A stretch of DNA of 9,358 bases from Silvimonas sp. JCM 19000 (GTDB taxonomy: Bacteria > Pseudomonadota > Gammaproteobacteria > Burkholderiales > Chitinibacteraceae). Location: assembly GCA_001313065.1 (NCBI GenBank), contig BBFD01000158.1, forward strand, positions 1 to 9,358. The letters are read 5' to 3'. Below the pieces are notes generated by a model. The model saw only the letters and a list, made by a program, of their open reading frames with translations. It made no database searches and had not been told where the DNA came from. A program made the translations under genes and the position numbers. Shown here one piece after another: positions 1 to 7,807 of the stretch (the first letter of the stretch is position 1; each line of letters begins with the position of its first letter).

Positions 1-51
1 GCCACCGGCGGCACCACCGCGCCCGGCGGTACTGGCGGCAGCGGCGGTTAA
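1..51 (+). CDS. C-terminal tail of unidentified Gly/Thr-rich protein (5' partial)
   Basis: The window opens inside an open frame that reads ATGGTTAPGGTGGSGG and then stops at TAA (49-51). Only 16 codons are visible, so no family can be named. A low-complexity Gly/Thr/Ala tail of this kind is common as a flexible C-terminal extension, for example on penicillin-binding proteins and secreted enzymes, but that is only a guess. Support for a real gene end is indirect: a good Rho-independent terminator begins 26 bases after the stop, on the same strand. Confidence 0.5.
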   Translation, partial: ATGGTTAPGGTGGSGG

Positions 52-76
52 TCCGCACGCTGGATTAGCCCGATAA

Positions 77-111
77 AAAACACCGTCCGCTCACCCTAGC
101 GGCGGTGTTTT
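77..111. terminator. Bidirectional Rho-independent terminator
   Basis: AAAACACCG (77-85) pairs with CGGTGTTTT (103-111). An inner stem CCGCT (87-91)/AGCGG (98-102) closes a 6-base loop, with a single bulged T at 86. On the + strand the stem ends in a T4 tract and would end the upstream gene. Read from the minus strand the tail is T6 (complement of A 75-80), so it would equally stop transcription coming from the histidine kinase after it has passed through the 113-268 element. Confidence 0.85.
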
Positions 112-112
112 A

Positions 113-268
113 TAGGGTGGGACTAGTCCCACCGACCAAAGCTAATAGACACAGCAGGGAACCTGGCATACCGCCTCGGACCGTGGTCCGTTGCGAAACT
201 TCAAAGCCGCATGTCAGGTGCGGTGCGCTTGACACATCACTTTACACGGTGGGTCCAGACCCACCCTA
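113..268. mobile_element. 156-bp MITE-like structured repeat with palindromic inverted ends
   Basis: The left end (113-134) and right end (247-268) are inverted copies of each other, identical at 19 of 22 positions and starting TAGGGTGGG. Each end is itself a palindrome: GGTGGGAC-TA-GTCCCACC (116-133) and GGTGGGTC-CA-GACCCACC (248-265). Two of the three differences between the ends are compensatory, since A122/T127 on the left is replaced by T254/A259 on the right, so the hairpin is kept. The interior holds two further hairpins: CGGAC/GTCCG (177-181/186-190) and CCGCA/TGCGG (207-211/219-223). No protein-coding frame is convincing. The layout fits a non-autonomous repeat family dispersed in intergenic regions. 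The family is not identified, and mobility is inferred from structure alone. Confidence 0.55.
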
Positions 269-2734
269 TGGGACTCTGGTGATCGGCAGCGTGAAGTTAA
301 AGCACACGCCGCCGGTGTCCAGATTGCTGGCGTGGATGATGCCGCCGTGGGCGGTGATGATTTCACGGCAGATCGCCAGCCCCAGCCCCGATCCGCCTGC
401 AGGCGAGGTCGCCGTGCCTTGCACAAAGCTCTCGAAAATACGCGCCAGTTCATCATCAGGGATGGCCGGGCCGTCGTTGCACACCCCTACATGCAGCATT
501 GCGCCGTCGCTGTGCATCAGCACGCGGATTTCACCCGGTGACGGGCTGAACTTGAGCGAGTTGGACAGCAGATTGCGGATCACCTGAGCAATGCGGAAGC
601 TGTCGCAATGCACGGTGTCGCTGTCGCAGCCGCGTACCGTCATCGTCACATGCCGCCGTGCCGCCAGCGGCTCCAGTTCTTCTACCACCGTGTTGACGAT
701 GTGGCACAGCTGGGTATCGACAAAGTGATAATCCATCTTGCCCGCTTCCAGCTTGGCGATATCCAGCAAATCATTCACCGTGGCCAGCATGCGTTCGCCC
801 GATTTGGCGATGTTTTCAAAATAGCGGCGCAGTTTGTCCGGTTCGGCCTGTGCCGCCTTTTCGATGCCGATGCGGGCAAAGCTGAGGATGGCGTGCATCG
901 GCGTGCGCAATTCATGCGAAATATTCGAGACAAATTGCGTCTTGGCCCGGTTTGCCGCATCGGCCTTGTCCCGTGCCGCGCGTAGATCGGCGGTTTGTGC
1001 CGCCACAATGTCCTGCAGATGGTCGCGCGCCAGCCGGGTTTCTTCGGCAGCTTGCTTCAGCTCGGTGATATCGCGCACCAACCACAGCACGCTCCAGTGA
1101 TAGGTGGACGAACTGGGCAGCGGCATTAACCGTGCCTCAAACCAGCGTGCCGGCAAGGGCGTATTCACCGGATAAACCAGCCGGTGCGGCGCGCCGCGCA
1201 TCAAGCATCTTGCAATGCCGTGCGGGCCAGATCGTGATAGTCCTCCGGCAGCGTGCTGAACACATTCTGTGCCACCGGGTTGCCCGCAAACAAAGCAGCC
1301 GTCTTGCCAAAGGCTCGCGCACCACGCCATGCTGATCAATCAGAAACACCGGGTCCGGTAGGATTTGCGACAGCGCCTCCAGCCGCGCTGCGGTTTGCCC
1401 TGCCAGCTCGGCCTCGCGCGCCAGTTGCTTGGCCGCATGCAGCAACTGCCCATCGCGCTCGCCCACCCGCTCGGTCATCCCGGCGAGGGCACGCGCCAGT
1501 TCGCCCAACTCATCGTCCAGCCGCGCGCTTTTGAGGTCGAGCGCATATTCGCCATCGCGGATGCGCTCAGCGGCAATCACCATTTCCTGTAAGGGCTCGG
1601 CCACATGCCGTTGCAACACCAGCCACATAATCAGCAATTCCAGCAGCAACGAAGCCGCGCCCAGCAACAGCACATAGCTGGCATTGGCCCGCGCGATGCT
1701 GGCCAGCAGGCTGCCCGGATACACCACCACCAACTTCCATTGCGGCCCGGCGATGGTGGACACCGCCACCAGATAGTCACCGCGCGGCGTGGTGGCAGAA
1801 CCATGGCCGTCCGGCACACTGAGCGCGGCTTGCACGATGTTTTCCAGGGTTTTGTCGTGCAACTGGCGTACGTCCAGATTGCCGCCGGCTTTGGCAATTT
1901 CTTTGGCCAGCGTGGGATGCGCAATCAACTGGCCGTCGCTGCGCACAATCAGGTTCCATGTGCCGGGCAAGTGCGTGTTCTGCGTGCGCCGCACCAGATC
2001 GTCTATCGCAATATCCTGCCCCAGGCTGCCCACCCAACGCCCGTCCAGATCGGCCAGCGACACGTGCGAAATCATCCATTTGCGTGCGCCCTCGTCAAAA
2101 TAAACCGAGGTCCAGAACGACTTGCGCGCCGGATTGGCTTTGGGCGCCGAGCGCCATACGGTTTCATATTCAAAGATATTGGTGCTGGGTGTGGCACTCA
2201 GACTCCAGTCCACAAATGGCGCGTAATTGATCGACAGCTGCTCCGGCATATTCATGAAGCTATCGAGAAAACGATTGGTGGTCAGCGGCCCCCATTCGCT
2301 CAGCAACTGGTAGCCGGTGAGCACGCGACGGCGCAGATCGGGGGTAATGGGCACGTCATTGCGGATAAACAGCGTGGCTTTGTGTCGGAAGTCGCTGATC
2401 TCGGGCCGCACCCGGATCAGCCGTCAGGCGAGCGGCCAAAGTGCGCGTCGAATTCGGCTTGCGGATCAGTCTGGCCCAGCGCCTTCAGGCGGCGCAGATA
2501 TTCGTCGGCCAGCATGCGGGTCTGCGTTTGCGCCAGCAGAAAATCTTGCGATTCGTGATTGGCGCGCGCCTCGGCGTAATTGGCCAGGCCGGTGGTCAGC
2601 ATGTGTTGCAGACTGTTGTACAGATGCCAGTAGCTGCCCAGCGTGACCAACACAATAACGACGGCCACGCGCAGCCCCATGCGTGTGAGCGCGCGGCGTG
2701 TCAGCGTTAGACGAGGGCGTGGCAACACCGGCAT
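266..2734 (-). CDS. dCache–HAMP–PAS sensor histidine kinase (three single-base frame breaks)
   Basis: A membrane-bound two-component sensor kinase of about 823 aa once three missing bases are restored. In order: TM helix (~20-38), periplasmic dCache domain (~40-350, with the typical DLDGRWVGSLGQDIAIDDL segment), second TM (~355-376), HAMP and linker helix (~377-445), a PAS domain starting LPDPVFLIDQ (~460), and a short coiled linker. HisKA follows with SHELRTPM (phospho-acceptor His about residue 608, codon 914-916). The HATPase domain has an N-box (RNLLSNSLKF), G1 (NDGPAIPDDE) and G2 (GSGLGLAI). Start: ATG 2732-2734, with AGGA 7 bases upstream. Frame breaks: near 2420 (restores SPDGLIRVRPE), near 1309-1311 (restores EPFGKTAALFAGNP) and near 1203-1205 (restores LQDALMRGAPHRL). 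These look like sequence errors. No receiver domain and no response regulator is in the window. It lies downstream of phr on the same strand. The ligand is unknown. Confidence 0.93.
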
Positions 2735-2841
2735 CAGAAGGTCCTGCGGATTCGCGTTTATGGGGCAAGCGGCTTACGGCGTAGCGACACGATTGCGCCA
2801 TCCCTGAAAGATAGGTGTTTAAGCGCGCGCCCGCCATACGC

Positions 2842-4281
2842 TCATCTTTCCGGCCTGGCCTTTTTTTGAAGAGCGCCAACGCCCGATCGCGCTGCGTGCC
2901 ATGGTCCACCACGGGTTCGGGGTAATCATGCCCCAGCCGGATACCGGCTTTTTTTCCAGCACACCGGGTTTGGCCAGCCACGGCGCATGCAAGGCTTTGC
3001 CGCTCAGGCCCGTCAGCTCCGGACAATAACGCAAAATAAAGCGGCCCTCCGCGTCGAATTTTTTTCTGACTGCATTACGGGATTAAAGATACGGAAATAC
3101 GGTTGCGCATCGCAGCCGGTGCTGGCCGCCCATTGCCAGCCGCCGTTGTTGGACGCCAGATCAAAATCAATCAGCTTCTCGGCAAAATAGCGCTCACCCC
3201 AGCGCCAGTCGACCAGCAGATCCTTGACCAGAAAACTGGCCGTCACCATGCGCAACCGGTTGTGCATATAACCGGTCTGATTGAGCTGGCGCATGGCGGC
3301 ATCCACCAGCGGGTAGCCGGTGCGGCCTTCACACCAGGCGACAAACAAGGTCTCGTCATTAGCAAAAGCCAGGTGCTGGTATTCCGGCTTGAAGCCTGCT
3401 CAGCCACGTCGGGCCGATGCCACAGGATTTGCGCATAAAAATCACGCCATACCAGTTCGCTCAGCCAGGTATTGGCGCCCTCGCCGCCGCGATGATGCGC
3501 ATAAGCGGCCAGTTCGCGTAGCGACACCGTGCCAAAGCGCAGATGTACCGATAGATAAGACGGGCCTTTAATCGCCGGAAAATCGCGCGTTTCGTGATAG
3601 CGGTTGATCCGGTGCTTGAAGTCTTCAAACAACGCCTCGCCCCCCTCCACGCCCGGCGTCACGCGCAAGCCGTCCAGCGCGTCGGCGGCAAAACCCAGTT
3701 GCTTCAGCGTTGGTATGACTTGCGGCGGCAGCGGCGCCAGTTGCGCCAGGTATTGCCGCACCGGATAGCTTTCAGATAAAAGGCATTCAGCTTTTGCATC
3801 CACGCCCGCTTGTACGGCGTAAACACACTGAACATGCCACCCGCCTGAGTGAGCACTTCGTCGCGCTCAAAGATCACCTGATCCTTGAAGGTCAGCAATT
3901 CGACGCCAGTTTGTTCCAGTGCATGGCGCACCTGTTCATCGCGCGCACGGGCGGCGGTTCATAGTCGTGGTTGGTATACACCGCAGTCAGGTCATGTTGC
4001 CGGGCCAGGTTGACGATGGCAGCGACGGCGTGATCGTGTACTGTGATCAGGTCGCTGCCCGCCTTGCGCAGTTCGGCTTGCAGTGCATGCATGCTGGCGT
4101 GGATAAACGCCACCCGCCGGTCGGACTGCGGCAAACCGTCCAGAATATCGCGGTCGAAGACAAACACGGGCACTACCTCGGCGCCCGATTTAAGCGCATG
4201 GTACAGAGCGGCGTTGTCATGCAGACGCAGGTCGCGCCGAAACCAGAACAACGCTTTCTGCTTTACTGAAGTTTTAGCCAT
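2842..4281 (-). CDS. phr: Deoxyribodipyrimidine photolyase, class I (six single-base frame breaks)
   Basis: A FAD-dependent light-driven repair enzyme that splits cyclobutane pyrimidine dimers. Restoring six missing bases gives about 481 aa, the usual class I length. The N-terminal antenna-binding domain starts [20 protein letters not shown]. The C-terminal FAD domain has [55 protein letters not shown] and [19 protein letters not shown], with Trp residues placed as in the electron-transfer chain. The conserved end is DYPEPVVDH…RALALFK. Breaks: near 3953 (EPPARARDEQ), 3768 (FYLK-x-YPVRQYL), 3392 ([11 protein letters not shown]), and the 7-base A runs (T on +) at 3059-3065 ([11 protein letters not shown]), 2949-2955 ([10 protein letters not shown]) and 2861-2867. 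The last one sets the C-terminus: eight A give …FKKKARPER with stop at 2842-2844, six A give a stop at 2819-2821. The start ATG at 4279-4281 has no clear Shine-Dalgarno sequence. Confidence 0.95.
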
Positions 4282-4301
4282 TGTGAATCTGGGTCATCGA
4301 T

Positions 4302-4329
4302 GGGCGTTCAGTATACGAAGGGAACGCCC
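4302..4329 (-). promoter_or_regulatory. Candidate phr promoter -10 box inside an inverted repeat (possible operator)
   Basis: GGGCGTTC (4302-4309) and GAACGCCC (4322-4329) form a perfect 8-bp inverted repeat with a 12-base spacer. On the minus strand the spacer begins with a near-consensus -10 hexamer, TATACT (4310-4315 on +), about 30 bases upstream of the phr ATG. No good -35 hexamer is visible 16-19 bases upstream, which would fit an activator-dependent promoter. The repeat could be an operator for a dimeric regulator or simply an RNA hairpin in the divergent yqgE leader. The assignment is inference from position and symmetry. Confidence 0.4.
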
Positions 4330-4376
4330 CGGTTGAGTTAACCGCGCACCGCAGTGCTTGTGCAATAATTGGACCC

Positions 4377-4933
4377 ATGGATATGAATCTGACGCGACAA
4401 TTTCTGATCGCAATGCCGAATCTGGTAGACCCGATCTTTGAACGCACCCTGGCCTATATCTGCGATCACAACGAGCGCGGTGCCATGGGCGTGATTGTTA
4501 ACCGCCCGCTCGGGATGGCGCTGTCATCGCTGTTCGAGCAGATCGACGTTGAGTTGCATCGACCCGATGTGGTTGATTTGCCGGTGCATTTTGGCGGCCC
4601 GGTGCAAACCGATCGCGGCTTTGTGCTGCATCAGCCCCTGGGCGAATGGCAATCGACCCTGGCAGTCAGCGAAGAAATCGGCCTGACCACGTCCAAAGAT
4701 ATTCTGCTGGCGGTCGGCGAAGGCGCGGGCCCCGAGCATCTGTTTGTGACGCTGGCTACGCCGGTTGGGAAGCCGGCCAGCTGGAAAACGAAATCGCGCA
4801 GAACGCGTGGATCTCGGTCGATGCCGATCCGGACATTATTTTCAGCCTGCCGCCCGAAGGCCGTTACGAAGCCGCCCTCGCGCTGATGGGCATCGATATG
4901 GCCATGTTGTCTAAAGAAGCTGGCCATGCCTGA
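4377..4933 (+). CDS. yqgE: YqgE/AlgH family protein (one single-base frame break)
   Basis: A UPF0301 (YqgE/AlgH) family protein of about 185 aa after one base is restored, the usual family length. Family signatures: [24 protein letters not shown] near the N-terminus, [27 protein letters not shown], and [14 protein letters not shown] followed by [13 protein letters not shown]. The frame breaks at 4754-4755, where GG should be GGG to restore TLGYAGWE. The biochemical role is unsettled; in Pseudomonas AlgH has been linked to alginate regulation. Start choice: ATG 4377 or ATG 4383. Family members typically begin MNL-x-x-x-FLIAMP, which matches 4383, and GGA at 4371-4373 is better spaced (9 bases) for that start. 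It is the first gene of the + strand cluster with ruvX and the pyr genes, a well-known neighbourhood in gamma- and betaproteobacteria. Confidence 0.96.
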
Positions 4934-4961
4934 TGTGCCGCGCGCTAACCCCGCAAAGTCG

Positions 4962-4987
4962 CCCCCCTGCTGGTCAGGGGGGTGTTT
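4962..4987 (+). terminator. Terminator-like hairpin between yqgE and ruvX
   Basis: CCCCCCTG (4962-4969) pairs perfectly with CAGGGGGG (4975-4982) around a 5-base loop and is followed by TGTTTGT. The stem is strong, but the U tract is short and interrupted, so termination is probably partial at most. It lies 28 bases after the yqgE stop and 41 bases before the ruvX start, inside what otherwise looks like one transcription unit. Confidence 0.5.
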
Positions 4988-5023
4988 GTATCCGCAGCCG
5001 TCGCGGCTGAATTCTGGTGGCGC

Positions 5024-5455
5024 ATGAGTACCCTTCTTGCATTTGATTTTGGCGAAGCACGCATCGGTGTGGCGGTTGGCTCCACCGAGCTGGGCATCCC
5101 ACACCCGGTCTGCACCATTGCCGCCATCGACAATGACACGCGCTTTGCCCGTATCACCGCGCTGATCGCCGAATGGCAACCGCAACAACTGGTGGTGGGC
5201 ATGCCGCTGTCGCTGGACGGCGAACCCACCGCCATGAGCAAGCTGGCGCGCAAATTTGGGCAGCGTCTGTACGGCCGCTTTAATCTGCCGGTCGATTATG
5301 TGGATGAACGCCTTAGCTCCGCCGCCGCCAGCAATGCGCTTGATGAAAGCGGCGTGCGCGGCCGCAAACAGAAAACCGCGCTCGACCAGGTGGCGGCCAT
5401 GCAGATCCTGCAAGGCTGGTTTGATGGCGCCATCATGAGTGCGCCGCCCGATTGA
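5024..5455 (+). CDS. ruvX: Putative pre-16S rRNA nuclease / Holliday junction resolvase-like RuvX (YqgF)
   Basis: A 143-aa protein of the RNase H-like YqgF family, intact in this window. Conserved acidic residues are in place: Asp8 in LLAFDFGEARIGVAVG, Glu95 in VDERLSSAAA, and Asp121 in KTALDQVAAMQIL. The central VVGMPLSLDGEPTAMS matches the family core. The family matures the 5' end of 16S rRNA in E. coli and was first proposed as a Holliday junction resolvase. Start: ATG 5024-5026, which aligns with the short family N-terminus and has a GGTGG purine stretch just upstream. An in-frame GTG at 4982 would add 14 residues that come from the hairpin region and is unlikely. It follows yqgE and precedes pyrB by 54 bases. 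Confidence 0.97.
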   Translation: MSTLLAFDFGEARIGVAVGSTELGIPHPVCTIAAIDNDTRFARITALIAEWQPQQLVVGMPLSLDGEPTAMSKLARKFGQRLYGRFNLPVDYVDERLSSAAASNALDESGVRGRKQKTALDQVAAMQILQGWFDGAIMSAPPD

Positions 5456-5509
5456 TGCTACGCCGCAGCCCGCCCTACCCCGATTCGTAAGACTCTGCTG
5501 GAAACCCAT

Positions 5510-6501
5510 ATGAAAAAAATCCACAACTGGATGCCAACAAGGCGCTTATCCATCTGTTGAGCACCGAAGGCCTGCCGCGCACGGTGCTGGAACAGATCCT
5601 GGACCGCGCCGCCGAATACGTGACCGAGATGGAACAGGGCCACAAGAAATTTCCGGTGCTCACCGGCAAGTCGGTCTTCAACCTGTTTTTTTGAGAACTC
5701 GACCCGCACCCGCACCACCTTCGAGATTGCCGCCAAGCGTCTTAGCGCCGATGTCATCAACCTGAACATCAACGCATCGTCCACCGCCAAGGGCGAAACG
5801 CTGCTCGACACCATCCACAATCTGGAAGCGATGGGCGCTGATCTGTTTGTGGTGCGGCATGCGCAATCGGGCGCGGCGCATCTGATTTCGCAACACGTCA
5901 AACCCGGCATTGCCGTGGTTAACGCTGGCGATGGCCGCCACGCGCATCCCACGCAGGCACTGCTGGACATGTACACCATCCGCCATTTCAAAGGCGATTT
6001 CACCGGTCTGCGTGTGGCTATCGTCGGCGATATTCTGCATTCCCGCGTGGCCCGTTCGCAGATTCATGCGCTCAGCACGCTGGGCTGCCCGGAAATCCGT
6101 GTGATCGCGCCCAAGACCTTGCTGCCGATCGGGGTCGAGCAACTGGGCGTGCATGTTTATCACGATATGGCCGCAGGTCTGAAAGACGTCGATGTGGTGG
6201 CGATGCTGCGCCTGCAGAACGAGCGCATGAGCGGCGCCTATCTGCCGTCCACTCAGGAATTCTTTAAATACTACGGCCTGACCGCGGAAAAAAACTGGCG
6301 CTGGCCCGGCCCGATGCCATCGTGATGCACCCCGGCCCGATGAACCGTGGCGTCGAAATCGACTCCGCCGTGGCCGATGGCCACCAGGCCGTGATCCTGC
6401 CACAAGTGACGTTCGGCATCGCCGTGCGCATGGCAGTGATGGCACTCGTCGCAGAAAACCAGGCCCACGCCCTGGCCCACCACAAAGGTCACGCCGCATG
6501 A
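5510..6501 (+). CDS. pyrB: Aspartate carbamoyltransferase catalytic subunit (three single-base frame breaks)
   Basis: Catalyses carbamoyl phosphate plus L-aspartate to N-carbamoyl-L-aspartate, the committed step of pyrimidine synthesis. Corrected length is 330 aa, close to the Pseudomonas enzyme (about 334 aa). Motifs: [13 protein letters not shown] (carbamoyl phosphate loop, ~61-72), [11 protein letters not shown] (80s loop, ~90-100), [14 protein letters not shown] (~140-153), and LRLQNERM (240s loop). Breaks: the 7-A run 5513-5519 needs eight A to give [13 protein letters not shown]; the 7-T run 5689-5695 needs six T, since as written it gives FF then TGA; the 7-A run 6288-6294 needs eight A to give [23 protein letters not shown]. 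The start ATG 5510 has GGAAA upstream. The stop overlaps the pyrC' ATG by four bases (ATGA). No pyrR lies upstream. Confidence 0.97.
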
Positions 6502-7770
6502 AACCCACTGTAATCCGCAACGGCCGGCTGCTGTGCCCGGCGCATGGGCTGGACCAGATCGCCGATCTGTACCTGCCGAAGGCAATATCGTGGCCATAGG
6601 CGCTGCGCCCGACGGCTTTGTGTCTGAACGCGACATCGACGCAACTGGCTTGTTGGTGCTACCGGGACTGGTGGATTTGTCCGCGCGCCTGCGCGAGCCC
6701 GGCTTTGAATACAAAGCAACGCTGGCCTCCGAAATGGCCGCCGCCGTCGCCGGCGGCGTTACCAGCGTGGTCTGCCCCCCCCGACACCGATCCGCCGCTG
6801 GACGAGCCCGGTCTGGTCACCATGCTGCGCCAACGCGCGCGCAATCTGGATCTGGCCCGCGTCTATCCGGTCGGCGCCTTGACGCGCGGTCTGAACGGCG
6901 AAGATCTGACCGAGTTGGCCGAATTGCGCGACGCCGGGTGTGTGGCCTTCAGCCAGGCCAATCATCCGATCCAGAATCTGCAAGTGCTGTACCGCGCCAT
7001 GCAATACGCCGCCACCTTTGATATCGAGCTGCGCCTGCGCGCGCAAGAGCCCACGCTGGCGGGCGATGGCGTGGCGCACGATGGCGAATACGCCTCGCGC
7101 CTGGGTTTGACCGGTATTCCGGTGATTGCTGAAACGGTGGCCATCAATACCATCACCGAACTGATGCGTGCTACGGGCGCCGCGTGCATCTGCGTCTGGT
7201 TTCCAGTGCGGCCGGGCTGGCGCTGGTACGCCAGGCCAAACGCGACGGCTTGCCGCTAACCTGCGATGTATCGATCAATCATCTGCATCTGGCCGATATT
7301 GATATTGGCTACTTCGACAGCCTGTTCCGTTTTGACCCACCGCTGCGCAGCGTGCGCGACCGCGATGCCATCCATACCGCCTTGCTTGATGGCACCATCG
7401 ATGCCATCTGCTCGGACCACACGCCGGTGGATGACGATGCCAAGCTGGTGCCGTTTGCCGAGGCTGAGGCAGGCGCCACCGGGCTGGAATTGCTGCTGCC
7501 GCTCACCCTGGCCTGGCCGAACAATACAAAGTGCCGCTGCCGCTGGCACTCGGCCGCATCACCAGCGCGCCGGCCGCCATGCTCGGCTTTGAAGCCAGCC
7601 TGCGCCCCGGTTGCCGCGCCGACCTGACGCTGGTCGACCTTGATGATTACTGGATGGTCACGCCGCAGGCCCTTAAAAGCCAGGGCAAGAACACGCCATT
7701 CAACGGCCGCGAAGTGCGTGGCAAGGTCAAATACACGCTGGTCAAAGGCAAAGTCGTCTACAGCGCATGA
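6498..7770 (+). CDS. pyrC': Dihydroorotase-like PyrC', probably non-catalytic ATCase partner (four single-base frame breaks)
   Basis: A cyclic amidohydrolase-fold protein of about 424 aa, homologous to class I dihydroorotase. The metal site is largely gone: the usual D-x-H-x-H-x-REPG reads [10 protein letters not shown] (Ser62, Arg64), the H-x-E-D segment reads RAQE (181-184), and the second His of H-x-x-H-x-S is Leu234. Asp307 in CSDHTP remains. This matches the inactive PyrC' of Pseudomonas, which assembles with PyrB into the ATCase dodecamer and is needed for its stability; that role is inferred here from homology and from the ATGA overlap with pyrB. A separate active pyrC should exist elsewhere. 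Breaks: missing base near 6576 ([13 protein letters not shown]), extra C in the 8-C run 6775-6782 (VVCPPDTDPP), missing C at 7180-7181 ([11 protein letters not shown]), missing G at 7515-7516 ([13 protein letters not shown]). Confidence 0.94.
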
Positions 7771-7773
7771 ACA

Positions 7774-7807
7774 GGGTGCGTTACCCCCCAGGCGGGGTAA
7801 CGCACCC
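7774..7807. repeat. Strong intergenic hairpin (REP-like or terminator stem)
   Basis: GGGTGCGTTACCCC (7774-7787) is the exact reverse complement of GGGGTAACGCACCC (7794-7807), a 14-bp perfect stem with a 6-base loop, starting three bases after the pyrC' stop. No U tract follows on either strand, so it is not a canonical Rho-independent terminator. It may be a dispersed REP-type palindrome or a 3'-end stabilising structure for the pyr transcript. Confidence 0.7.

Noticed and set aside
1605..2558. 317-codon open frame on the plus strand across the histidine kinase
   Set aside because: His/Gln/Arg-rich antisense product of the dCache-HAMP region; no motif and no ribosome site.
4333..4369. TTGAGT (4333-4338) and AATAAT (4364-4369) as a yqgE promoter
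   Set aside because: The spacing of 25 bases is far too long and no better pair was found.
4631..5524. 297-codon minus-strand frame across yqgE, ruvX and the pyrB start
   Set aside because: It spans three oppositely oriented conserved genes and shows only shadow composition.
5678..6520. 280-codon minus-strand frame across pyrB
   Set aside because: Antisense of highly conserved pyrB codons; no independent support.
266..7770. Broken genes as true pseudogenes from genome decay
   Set aside because: No large deletions, no in-frame nonsense substitutions and no missing motifs; only ±1 indels, many in homopolymers, including in essential-type genes.
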